The translations under genes and the position numbers were made by a program. Under the pieces are notes generated by a model. It had not been told where the DNA came from, searched no databases, and saw only the letters and a list, made by a program, of their open reading frames with translations. Positions 1 through 6,234 of a DNA stretch of 6,234 bases are shown piece after piece (position 1 is the first letter of the stretch; the number at the start of each line of letters is the position of its first letter). This DNA is from Aquificota bacterium (lineage in GTDB: Bacteria > Aquificota > Aquificia > Aquificales > Hydrogenothermaceae). Where the stretch lies: NCBI GenBank assembly GCA_013153235.1, contig JAADEU010000118.1:1-6234 (forward strand), read 5' to 3'.

Positions 1-38
1 ACACTACTTAAAAAATTGGAAAAATAATTAAAAATCCC

Positions 39-1388
39 CTATCTTAAAATCCCTCTTCTTTTCAGGTAGCGGATAGTTCCGGTATATAAAAGAACAAACG
101 TAAGGACGACAGATAAATCGTTCAGATAAATGAAATATTCATGGAAAAAGCTCCCGTCATGTAGTGTAACAAAAAATGTATATAGTGGAAGTGTATCAGG
201 TCTGAAATCAAGCTTTCTCCTGTTAACCGGTTCCACACCTTTATCCGTCTTTATAAAATCAACAGGCATGTGTACATGCCCTTTTATCCTCTGCCATTTG
301 CCATCAGAGTAAAACCTGCTGGGACTTCCCATCCCTGAGATATACAGCCTGTTCTCTACCCTTATAACCCTGTATGCAAATCCCGGGCTTTCTAGAACAA
401 GCCTGCTGTCTTCTACCCTGTACAGGCCATGTCTGGTTCCGATTCGGATAAATTTTCCATCGTAATCCACTCCCCATATGTCTTTCTGGGGTTCATGATA
501 AACAGGCGGCATCACAGCAGTGGGAATACTGAAACTGATAAAAGGCCTAAAGAACCTTGGATGGTCTATAAAAAGTCCTGTAAGGGCAAGCAAAAACAGT
601 ATGGGTATCAAAACGATGGATATTATATTCCCGTGTAGTTTCACCAGTTTCCTTATCTGGATACCGGCAGCCTTTTTCTTTTTTAGCTTTTTATACGTCA
701 AATAAATAACATACCCTGATACAGACAGCCACAGCCACCACAGTGATGCAAAATCGTTAATCAGCATTGATACAGGATTCACAAAAAGTCCTCTACCGTA
801 GTGGAAATCCCTTACAAACCTTCCAAACCTCACATCAGGGGGGATATCGGCTTCAGATGGAAGCTCTATATATTCCCATTTTCCATCTTTGAGCATATAT
901 ACATCTTTTTTCATATCAACGGCTACAATCCTGTCGCCGTATACAGATATTGATGTGATAACCTTCCCGTACAGGCCAGCAACAGAGTATTTGCCCTCCC
1001 AATCAATTTTAATCACACCCCGGTCTGTCGCCAGATACAGGGTGTCGAAATTCTCTCTAAAATCCCTGTCCCTTGCAGGCTCAATCTGGAATACCCTTCC
1101 GGTGTACACCCTTTTGAACCCATAACCCCTGTCTATAAACAGACCCCTCATACTGGCAAGAGCTTTCCAGTCTTTTTCAGGGTGGATTTTATATCCTGTT
1201 ATTTCCCTGTGTCCATGGTGGGAAATGGCGTAGTCATTAAAAATATCGGATGGAAGGGTGATAGACCACATAAAGCCCATGTCAAAATTGTTCTTCTCGT
1301 GGTTAAGGAAAAAACCCGTTAACGAAAGATTAAAAAGCCAGAACCCTATAAGGATTCCGGCCAGTCTGTGTAACCTGAAGTTTACCAT
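39..1388 (-). CDS. PepSY-associated TM / siderophore-reductase-like inner-membrane protein
   Basis: Probably an inner-membrane partner of the upstream TonB receptor; PepSY-TM proteins such as FoxB and PiuB act in ferric-siderophore use and are thought to reduce the metal through bound haem. Four membrane helices are visible, at about residues 9-28, 213-232, 254-274 and 425-441. The basic loop at 233-247 (KKLKKKK) and the basic C-terminus (RYLKRRGILR) put both ends and the middle loop in the cytoplasm, leaving two large periplasmic domains (about 31-205 and 277-415). Helices 1 and 3 are each flanked by histidines (H7/H30 and H252/H276), plausible haem ligands by analogy with the family. The two halves are recognisably duplicated: LTG before the second histidine, DGKW at 168-171 and 362-365, and ND at 211-212 and 423-424. 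The periplasmic parts look like short beta-strand repeats (e.g. ATDRGVIKID, GTRHGLYRVED) more than a textbook PepSY domain. The ATG overlaps the receptor stop by 7 nt and lacks a strong Shine-Dalgarno, so translational coupling is likely. The family call is fairly firm; reductase activity and substrate are inferred. Confidence 0.8.
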   Translation of the reverse strand: MVNFRLHRLAGILIGFWLFNLSLTGFFLNHEKNNFDMGFMWSITLPSDIFNDYAISHHGHREITGYKIHPEKDWKALASMRGLFIDRGYGFKRVYTGRVFQIEPARDRDFRENFDTLYLATDRGVIKIDWEGKYSVAGLYGKVITSISVYGDRIVAVDMKKDVYMLKDGKWEYIELPSEADIPPDVRFGRFVRDFHYGRGLFVNPVSMLINDFASLWWLWLSVSGYVIYLTYKKLKKKKAAGIQIRKLVKLHGNIISIVLIPILFLLALTGLFIDHPRFFRPFISFSIPTAVMPPVYHEPQKDIWGVDYDGKFIRIGTRHGLYRVEDSRLVLESPGFAYRVIRVENRLYISGMGSPSRFYSDGKWQRIKGHVHMPVDFIKTDKGVEPVNRRKLDFRPDTLPLYTFFVTLHDGSFFHEYFIYLNDLSVVLTFVLLYTGTIRYLKRRGILR

Positions 1389-3415
1389 ACTATATCAACA
1401 CCGGCATATACCGTTCTTGGCATTCCCGGTCTGTATCTCTCTTTACCGTATGCTATATTTGCCGTTTCTGCATATATTTTATCCGTGATATTCCACACCT
1501 TTGCAAATAGCTTTATATTTTTGTTCAGCCTCATTTCTCCCCTTACGTTGTAGATGTCATAACCGCCGTATTTCTGGGTGTTTGCATCATCCATGTAGTA
1601 GGAACCAACATGCTGGTACTCAAACTCCAGTGTGATATTATCCTGAAAAGATGGGGTGTATATAACCCGGACGTTTGACAGGTCTCTGGGAGCCATGCTC
1701 ATCTCATTTCCGCTGTAATCTGTATCCCCTGTGTTGAATCTCACATACTCATGTTTGGAATAGCTGTAAGAACCTCTGATTTTCAGCTCTTTAGAAACTA
1801 TCCATGTTCCTCCAAGCTCAACACCTTTATGTCTTGTTTTACCCGCGTTTGTGTTGTATCTCAGGCCTCCAACATCTACAGTAACGATTTTATCCCTGAT
1901 TTCCATATAATAACCACTTACCGTAAGGAGAAAATTGTTGATTTTACCTGTGTATCCAACTTCAAAACTGTCTGCTTTTTCAGGGTTAAGGGAGACTTCC
2001 CTGTAGTCTGCCTTCAGTTCATAAAGTCTGGAAGCCTGCGGAATTCTAAATCCATGGGCATATCTGAAAAATACAGAATTGTTTTTGTTTATGGAATAAA
2101 GCAGCCCTGCCTTTGGACTCAGGTGTTTAAATTCATCACTCCTGTCTGCCGGCCTGTACCATACTCCAAATTCCCCATCTGACAGCTTGTTATCGTACTC
2201 GTACCTTGCGTAATCTGCCCTCAGACCCAGCGTCAGGTCTAGCCTGCCAAACCTGAAACTGTTATGTATATACGGTGCCAGATTTACAAAATCAACATCG
2301 TATTTATATATGTCACCCTGAGGGTATGTCTTTCCCCAGATTGTCTGGGTTGGTCTTGATTGCCAGTAATGGCTTTTTGCCTTTGTAAGTTCTATATCAA
2401 GTCCAAATATTGTTTTTCCCATGGAATGCTTCCATATATACTGGTTCAACATCCCTGCTGTATAGGTTTTCGTGTCCCTTTCAGGATAAACCTTTGGAAT
2501 CCATGTGGCAACATATCTGTTCCTGTTAAATCTTACGTAAGGTATTATCTGTATTTTGGACTCCTTTGAGAGTTCATTTTTGTATTTTGTTGCAAGTCTT
2601 ATCATATCAACCTTTCTGTATGGGTCTGTAAGGTCATCTGGCAGTCCTGAATCTTCTGGATTGGTTTTGAAGGTCTGGTAATCCAGATATCCTGCCATCT
2701 GGGCATCCATTTTATTTGCCAGAAGGGATGTCTCAAATGAGCTGCCGTCGTTCAGGTAGTAGTAGTGCTTCAGAAGTATTTCTCCCCTTTTGTATCTGGT
2801 TTTATCCCTCCATCCATCTGTCTGGGAGTAAGAGAAACGGGCAAGATACGCATTCTTCTCGTCAGGCATGTCTGATATTCCACCTCTAAACCTGAAGTAC
2901 CCCCACTGACCACCTTCAATCTCCAGCTTTCTCTCAAGCTTTCCTGTAGGCTCCTCACTTTTTACGTTAATTACAGCACCAATTGCATCAGAACCGTAAA
3001 GGGCTGTTCCCACACCTTTAAGAACCTCAAAAGCCCCCGGTGAGCTTTCCCATGAAGTCCACCACAGGCCGTTATGGTTAAAAAATCCCGAAGACTGAAC
3101 AGGGATACCGTCCTGCAAAAACAGGTAGTATGGACCGTAATTAATAGGCAGTCTTATCGCCGTAGCATGACCAAGAGAGGCTGCAACCTGAGTAACCAGA
3201 ACACCAGGAAGGCTGTTAAGGTCTTCCTTTATGTGGTTTGGTCTATCCAGCTGAATCTCATCCTGGGGAACAGCATCTACCCTGACAGGGATATCTGTGA
3301 TTTTTTCCTCTTCCCTGGTGGCTGTCGTTACAATTTCCTCAAGTCTGTAAACCTCAGCCAGAGCCGACGATGACAAAACAGCAGACAAAAGTAAAACTGC
3401 AGTCTTCCCTCTCAT
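1382..3415 (-). CDS. TonB-dependent outer-membrane receptor
   Basis: Outer-membrane gated channel that binds a scarce ligand outside the cell and imports it with TonB/ExbBD energy. Residues 1-20 form a Sec signal peptide (basic MRGK, a hydrophobic stretch, then ALA before E21). A TonB-box-like segment, LEEIVTTATR, lies at 25-34. The plug domain runs from about 36 to 152 and contains LPGV (69-72), IRLP (87-90), LQDGIPV (100-106) and the classic EVLKG...LYGSDAIGAVINV block (130-151). The rest, to residue 677, has alternating beta strands typical of a 22-strand barrel and ends in the aromatic residue W, as barrel-assembly signals do. The length is normal for the family and no frameshift is seen. 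The start is supported by GGAGG (3422-3426) six bases upstream. The ligand cannot be read from the sequence. The coupled PepSY-type gene downstream argues for a ferric siderophore or similar iron chelate; haem, copper or cobalamin are alternatives. The plug carries an aromatic/His-rich loop (FFNHNGLWWTSW, 111-122) that could contact ligand. Confidence 0.93.
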   Translation of the reverse strand: MRGKTAVLLLSAVLSSSALAEVYRLEEIVTTATREEEKITDIPVRVDAVPQDEIQLDRPNHIKEDLNSLPGVLVTQVAASLGHATAIRLPINYGPYYLFLQDGIPVQSSGFFNHNGLWWTSWESSPGAFEVLKGVGTALYGSDAIGAVINVKSEEPTGKLERKLEIEGGQWGYFRFRGGISDMPDEKNAYLARFSYSQTDGWRDKTRYKRGEILLKHYYYLNDGSSFETSLLANKMDAQMAGYLDYQTFKTNPEDSGLPDDLTDPYRKVDMIRLATKYKNELSKESKIQIIPYVRFNRNRYVATWIPKVYPERDTKTYTAGMLNQYIWKHSMGKTIFGLDIELTKAKSHYWQSRPTQTIWGKTYPQGDIYKYDVDFVNLAPYIHNSFRFGRLDLTLGLRADYARYEYDNKLSDGEFGVWYRPADRSDEFKHLSPKAGLLYSINKNNSVFFRYAHGFRIPQASRLYELKADYREVSLNPEKADSFEVGYTGKINNFLLTVSGYYMEIRDKIVTVDVGGLRYNTNAGKTRHKGVELGGTWIVSKELKIRGSYSYSKHEYVRFNTGDTDYSGNEMSMAPRDLSNVRVIYTPSFQDNITLEFEYQHVGSYYMDDANTQKYGGYDIYNVRGEMRLNKNIKLFAKVWNITDKIYAETANIAYGKERYRPGMPRTVYAGVDIVW

Positions 3416-3421
3416 ATTGAC

Positions 3422-3426
3422 CCTCC
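3422..3426 (-). promoter_or_regulatory. Shine-Dalgarno of the TonB receptor gene
   Basis: On the minus strand this reads GGAGG, followed by six bases and the ATG at 3415-3413. It is a strong ribosome-binding site that fixes the receptor start and agrees with the signal peptide beginning there. Confidence 0.85.
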
Positions 3427-3451
3427 GGTTAATATTTAATTAATATCAACC
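3427..3451. repeat. 25-bp imperfect palindrome abutting the receptor ribosome-binding site
   Basis: The left arm begins GGTTAATATT and the right arm ends AATATCAACC, centred on position 3439. Ten of twelve base pairs are complementary. In the receptor mRNA it would form a 5'-leader stem ending directly at the GGAGG ribosome-binding site; as DNA it could be a regulator's operator. Within it, 3436-3449 reads TTAAT-TAAT-ATCAA, one mismatch from the FNR consensus found twice elsewhere in this intergenic region. The sequence is AT-rich, so a chance palindrome cannot be excluded. Confidence 0.45.
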
Positions 3452-3510
3452 AAAAGATTAACATTATATCTCTGATAATTTCAATAGAATTACAACTAAA
3501 AATTAACAGA

Positions 3511-3539
3511 ATCATAAAAACTTAAAATCTTACTGTTTC
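3511..3539 (-). promoter_or_regulatory. Candidate sigma-70-type promoter for the receptor operon
   Basis: On the minus strand, a -35-like GAAACA (3539-3534) is followed after 17 bp by TATGAT (3516-3511), one base from the -10 consensus. The predicted start is near 3504, leaving a leader of about 89 nt that includes the palindrome at 3427-3451. The -35 match is only 3 of 6, so an activator may be needed. The two FNR-like boxes would be centred near -51 and -68 for this promoter, which are not the canonical -41.5 or -61.5 activator positions. Confidence 0.35.
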
Positions 3540-3548
3540 AGCCGAAAA
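3523..3548 (+). promoter_or_regulatory. Candidate sigma-28 (FliA-type) promoter of the Aer-like gene
   Basis: TAAA (3523-3526), a 14-base gap and GCCGAAAA (3541-3548) closely match the flagellar sigma factor pattern TAAA-N14-16-GCCGATAA/T. The -10-like part matches 7 of 8 positions. The predicted start, about 3555, gives a short leader of about 37 nt before the ATG at 3592. Chemoreceptor genes, including E. coli aer, commonly belong to this regulon, so the match has biological context. It has not been scored statistically. Confidence 0.55.
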
Positions 3549-3562
3549 TTGATTAAAATCAA
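3549..3562. promoter_or_regulatory. FNR/CRP-family binding site 1 (perfect consensus)
   Basis: The sequence TTGAT-TAAA-ATCAA is an exact match to the FNR consensus TTGAT-N4-ATCAA. It abuts the sigma-28-like -10 element and covers the predicted start of the Aer-like transcript, a position normally associated with repression. Regulators of the FNR, ANR or DNR/NNR type share this half-site, so the signal could be low oxygen, nitric oxide or another redox cue. Confidence 0.6.
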
Positions 3563-3565
3563 GAT

Positions 3566-3579
3566 TTGATAAAAATCAA
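3566..3579. promoter_or_regulatory. FNR/CRP-family binding site 2 (perfect consensus)
   Basis: The sequence TTGAT-AAAA-ATCAA is a second exact FNR-type box, and its arms extend to TTTGAT/ATCAAA at 3565-3580. Its centre lies 17 bp from that of site 1. It overlaps the start of the Shine-Dalgarno of the Aer-like gene, so it lies inside the predicted leader. Two exact sites in 31 bp are less likely by chance than one, even in AT-rich DNA. Confidence 0.6.
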
Positions 3580-3586
3580 AGGATGT
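3578..3586 (+). promoter_or_regulatory. Shine-Dalgarno of the Aer-like gene
   Basis: AAAGGATGT matches AAAGGAGGT at eight of nine bases and ends five bases before the ATG at 3592. It supports that start. The next in-frame Met codons would truncate the conserved PAS domain. Confidence 0.75.
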
Positions 3587-3591
3587 AATAA

Positions 3592-4962
3592 ATGGGAAAA
3601 AGACCACAGCCGGTAAACAGGGAGTCTGTTTTTGCCCCTGAAGAGATATTTTTTTCCACAACAGACCTTAAGGGAATTATCCTCTCTGGAAATGATGTTT
3701 TTGTAAGAATCAGTAAGTATTCAAAGGATGAACTCACAGGCAGTCCCCACAATATAATCAGACATCCGGATATGCCAAAAATTGTCTTTAAGCTGCTGTG
3801 GGATTACATCCAGTCAGGAAAAACCATAGTGGCCTACGTCAAGAATATGGCAAAGGATGGAAGCTTTTACTGGGTACTGGCTACGGTTATGCCTGTAGTG
3901 GATGAATCAGGAAAAATTACAGAGTATATGTCCATCCGTATAAAACCAACCAGTAAATATTTCAGTCTGATACCGGAGCTGTATGCACAGATGCTTGAAG
4001 CGGAGAAGGAAGGTGGTATGGAGGCTTCCTACACAGTCCTTATGGAGGCTTTGAAAAGTCTTGGGTATAGGAACTACGAGGATTTTATGAAGGATGTTCT
4101 GGTGGAGGAACTAAAGGATAAGAAAACCATCTTTAACAGGGTTATTTCTTCACTGGAAAGCAGCAAAAGCTGTATCCTCCAGTCTGAAATAATAATGAAG
4201 AAGGCAAAGCACCTGTACAGCTCCATAGAAGGCCTTTTTGGTAAACTTTCCAGATTTGAGAACCTAAAAAATCTCTTCTCCCAGAAGGCAGAAAGCGTTT
4301 ATAAAATAGCTGACGATATAAGACTTACAGCCCTTAATTCCTCTGTTGAGTCTTTAAGACTGGGCAGTAACGGGGCTGTGTTCTCCGTTATATCCGCAGA
4401 GATGAGAAAAAACTCAGAAGAGGAAAGCAAAATCATAAAGCAGATGAAAGTACTTATCGACAGGAACACCCAGGAAATCAAGGATGTGATGTACACACTG
4501 AGCCTTTTAAAGCTGGAAATATTCATGTTTATAAACTTTCTGAATACCATTGACAAACTGGAAGAGGGTGAAAAAAAGGCAGACCTGAAAAATTTCTTTT
4601 TGCTCCTTAATTCATCAGAGATGTTTTTCAGGCAGTTATCCTCCCTTATATCCGGCAGCATAGAATCTTTAAAAGAGCTGGACAGAAAGATAAAAAGATT
4701 AAAGCTTCTGATTGAAGAGCTTGAAGCTATGTATTTCAGGGGTCTGATTGAGGCAGGTCACATGTCGGGAACAAACTTTGCGATAATATTTACCTATGTA
4801 AGGGAACTAGTGACAGAAACAAAGGGGAGTATCCTCACCCTGGAAGAACCCCTTGGCCATATTCTTGAAGATGAGTCAATCCTACACAACAGGGTGGAAG
4901 TGATTCTAAGGGAACTTATAGACCTGAAAAAAACCGTAGGGAAAAAGGTCAGTCAGCTTTGA
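3592..4962 (+). CDS. Aer-like PAS redox sensor with degenerate, doubled chemoreceptor-tip segments
   Basis: Probably a cytoplasmic redox or oxygen sensor related to the aerotaxis receptor Aer. Residues 12-120 form an Aer-type PAS domain: STTDLKGII (22-30), N34, PHNIIRHPDMP (52-62), F66, W70, VKN (83-85), YWVLA (93-97) and YMSIR (112-116). Residues N34, R57, H58, D60, F66, W70 and N85 fall at the same numbers as in E. coli Aer, where several are needed for FAD binding, so FAD is the expected cofactor. No membrane helix or HAMP domain is apparent, unlike E. coli Aer (506 residues). Residues 121-456 are mostly charged helix, probably coiled coil. Residues 236-279 resemble the chemoreceptor signalling tip, with TALNSSVESLRLG and FSVISAEMR, but the usual AGE/GRGF core is altered. 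A second tip-like segment lies at 380-410 (GLIEAG ... FAIIFTYVREL). No C-terminal CheR tether is seen. It may signal to CheA/CheW weakly, or to a different partner. The PAS call is strong; the output role is uncertain. Confidence 0.88.
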   Translation: MGKRPQPVNRESVFAPEEIFFSTTDLKGIILSGNDVFVRISKYSKDELTGSPHNIIRHPDMPKIVFKLLWDYIQSGKTIVAYVKNMAKDGSFYWVLATVMPVVDESGKITEYMSIRIKPTSKYFSLIPELYAQMLEAEKEGGMEASYTVLMEALKSLGYRNYEDFMKDVLVEELKDKKTIFNRVISSLESSKSCILQSEIIMKKAKHLYSSIEGLFGKLSRFENLKNLFSQKAESVYKIADDIRLTALNSSVESLRLGSNGAVFSVISAEMRKNSEEESKIIKQMKVLIDRNTQEIKDVMYTLSLLKLEIFMFINFLNTIDKLEEGEKKADLKNFFLLLNSSEMFFRQLSSLISGSIESLKELDRKIKRLKLLIEELEAMYFRGLIEAGHMSGTNFAIIFTYVRELVTETKGSILTLEEPLGHILEDESILHNRVEVILRELIDLKKTVGKKVSQL

Positions 4963-4965
4963 ATT

Positions 4966-6234
4966 TTAATTTATCTCCTCAATGCCCCTGCTTATTTTGG
5001 CCCCTAAAAGCCTGAGCTTTGAGTCTATATTTTCGTATCCCCTGTCAAGGTGGTATATATCGTAAATTCTGGTTGTTCCCTCTGCTATAAGACCTGCTAT
5101 TACCATCGCAGCACTTGCCCTCAGGTCTGTGGCTTTTACCTGGGCACCTGTTAACTTTTTCACACCTTTTATAAATGCGTCCCTACCTTCAACGTGTATG
5201 TCTGCACCGAGTCTTTTAAGCTCAGGAACATGCATAAATCTATTCTCAAATATATTCTCCCTTATTCTGGAACTGCCATCCACAACAGACAGAAGGGTCA
5301 TAAACTGTGCCTGCAGGTCAGTGGGGAAAAAGGGATACTCTTTTGTTTCTATATCAACAGGTCTGAGGTTTCCTTCTGTTTTTATAACCGCCTGATTTTC
5401 CCCAACAGGAACAACAGTAGCCCCTATTTTCTCAAGAACCTGATTCACAAATGTAAGATATCCAAAAGGGTAGTTTTTCAGGACTATTTTTCCACCTGTA
5501 AGGGCAGATAAAACGGCAAATGTACCTGCTTCAATTCTGTCAGGAATAATCCTGTGGACAGTACCTTTTAGTTTTTTAACACCTCTTATAACTATCGTAT
5601 CTGTACCCTCTCCTTCTATCAATGCCCCCATCTTTTTTAGCATCATTGCAAGGTCAACAACCTCAGGCTCCCGTGCCGCATTTTTTATCACCGTTTCACC
5701 TTCTGCCAGGGAGGCTGCCATCAGGATATTTTCTGTCCCTGTAACGGTGATTTTTGGAAAATGTATATATGCCCCTTTCAGTCCTTCCGGTGCAACTGCT
5801 TGTATATAACCATGCTCAACAGTTATTTTTGCTCCCATCTTTTCCAGAGCCTGTAGATGCAGGTCCACCGGACGGGTTCCTATGGAACATCCACCTGGAA
5901 GGGCCACCTTTGCCTGTCTGAATCTGGCAAGCATAGGTCCAAGAACCAGTATGGATGCCCTCATCTTACTTACAAGTTCGTATGGGGCTTCCAGTGAGTC
6001 CGGCTTGCCGGGCATAAATGCAAAAACACCCCTGTCCAGCTCAAGGATATCTATCCCTATGTGTTTGAGGAGGCTTTTCATCGTTGATACATCCAGAAGA
6101 TACGGCACATTTTCCAGAATAACCTGCTCATCTGTCAAAAGGGTGGCTGCCATATCAGGGAGGGCTGAGTTTTTTGCCCCGGATATCTCAACAACCCCCT
6201 CAAGAGTTTTCTGACCTTCTATTTCCAGATATTC
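4966..6234 (-). CDS. murA: UDP-N-acetylglucosamine 1-carboxyvinyltransferase MurA (5' end outside window)
   Basis: Cytoplasmic enzyme of the first committed step of peptidoglycan synthesis: it transfers enolpyruvate from phosphoenolpyruvate to UDP-GlcNAc. It is the target of fosfomycin. The frame is open to the window edge, giving 422 residues; the family is about 420. An ATG at 6153-6151 is internal, because the 27 codons before it encode the conserved MurA N-terminus, including GAKN with catalytic-site Lys and Asn (codons at 6174-6169). The active-site loop PGGCSIGTRPVD carries the Cys (codon 5889-5887) equivalent to E. coli Cys115, so the enzyme should be of the fosfomycin-sensitive Cys type, not the Asp type. 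FPTDLQAQF supplies the Asp305 equivalent (5319-5317), and YHLDRGYENI the Arg397 equivalent (5043-5041). AAREPEVVD, PDRIEAGTF and TDLRAS are further family signatures. The gene is convergent with the Aer-like gene, and their stops are separated by 3 bp. The true start codon is probably one or a few codons past the edge. Confidence 0.97.
   Translation of the reverse strand, partial: EYLEIEGQKTLEGVVEISGAKNSALPDMAATLLTDEQVILENVPYLLDVSTMKSLLKHIGIDILELDRGVFAFMPGKPDSLEAPYELVSKMRASILVLGPMLARFRQAKVALPGGCSIGTRPVDLHLQALEKMGAKITVEHGYIQAVAPEGLKGAYIHFPKITVTGTENILMAASLAEGETVIKNAAREPEVVDLAMMLKKMGALIEGEGTDTIVIRGVKKLKGTVHRIIPDRIEAGTFAVLSALTGGKIVLKNYPFGYLTFVNQVLEKIGATVVPVGENQAVIKTEGNLRPVDIETKEYPFFPTDLQAQFMTLLSVVDGSSRIRENIFENRFMHVPELKRLGADIHVEGRDAFIKGVKKLTGAQVKATDLRASAAMVIAGLIAEGTTRIYDIYHLDRGYENIDSKLRLLGAKISRGIEEIN

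Noticed and set aside
1..38. Terminator after the PepSY-type gene
   Set aside because: The AT-rich run offers only about three paired bases (GGA/TCC), with no stable stem. Any terminator would lie beyond the left edge.
1751..2182. 143-codon open frame on the plus strand
   Set aside because: It lies antisense within the receptor barrel, has no recognisable domain or ribosome-binding site, and is cysteine/phenylalanine-rich as antisense frames often are. The same reasoning applies to the other small frames opposite the four genes.
3417..3446. Plus-strand sigma-70-like promoter TTGACC-N18-TAATAT
   Set aside because: It overlaps the receptor start and would give a leader of about 140 nt. The sigma-28-like element is better placed, and the -10-like part lies in a very AT-rich palindrome.
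3463..3487. Possible Fur box near the receptor promoter (ATTAT ... TGATAAT)
   Set aside because: Only one half-site (TGATAAT, 3473-3479) matches well; the opposite half matches 2 of 7 positions. Not enough to call, although iron control of this operon would be expected.
4489..4563. Membrane helix in the Aer-like protein (LEIFMFINFL region)
   Set aside because: The hydrophobic run is too short and is flanked by charged residues in an otherwise heptad-like helix, so it is more likely the core face of a coiled coil.
6151..6153. ATG that would start murA inside the window
   Set aside because: The 27 in-frame codons before it encode the conserved MurA N-terminus, including the GAKN active-site residues, so this Met is internal and the gene runs off the right edge.

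Overview
This window holds four protein genes, one of them cut by the window edge, from a Gram-negative, probably motile bacterium with moderately AT-rich DNA. The outer-membrane TonB-dependent receptor and MurA fix the envelope type. The Aer-like PAS protein, the flagellar-type promoter in front of it and the FNR-like boxes suggest a microaerobic or facultatively respiring lifestyle. The gene content would fit a marine or thermal Aquificota (Hydrogenothermaceae-like) genome, but that placement is an impression from protein style and has not been tested by a search.

Layout. Positions 39-3415, minus strand: a two-gene operon transcribed right to left, first a 677-residue TonB-dependent receptor, then a 449-residue four-helix membrane protein of the PepSY-associated TM / siderophore-reductase type. 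The stop of the first and start of the second overlap by 7 nt. Positions 3416-3591: a compact divergent regulatory region. Positions 3592-4962, plus strand: an Aer-like PAS sensor whose FAD-pocket residues sit at the same residue numbers as in E. coli Aer, followed by a membrane-free helical region with two degenerate chemoreceptor-tip-like segments. Positions 4966-6234, minus strand: murA, convergent with the sensor gene and only 3 bp from it, with its true start beyond the right edge.

How the parts could work together. The receptor would bring a metal chelate (most likely a ferric siderophore or a similar iron compound) across the outer membrane using TonB energy. The PepSY-type protein would act at the inner membrane on the periplasmic side, perhaps reducing the metal to release it. 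The redox/oxygen sensor is transcribed divergently and is probably linked by regulation, not by being in the same transcript. Its upstream region contains a good sigma-28-like promoter followed at once by two perfect FNR-type sites (TTGAT-N4-ATCAA). This predicts a flagellar-regulon gene that is switched by an oxygen- or redox-responsive CRP/FNR-family regulator. MurA is a peptidoglycan housekeeping gene with no evident link to the others.

The items most worth a second look are the doubled, degenerate chemoreceptor tip in the Aer-like protein, the sigma-28 plus twin-FNR promoter architecture, and the clear two-fold internal duplication of the PepSY-type membrane protein with repeated histidine pairs.
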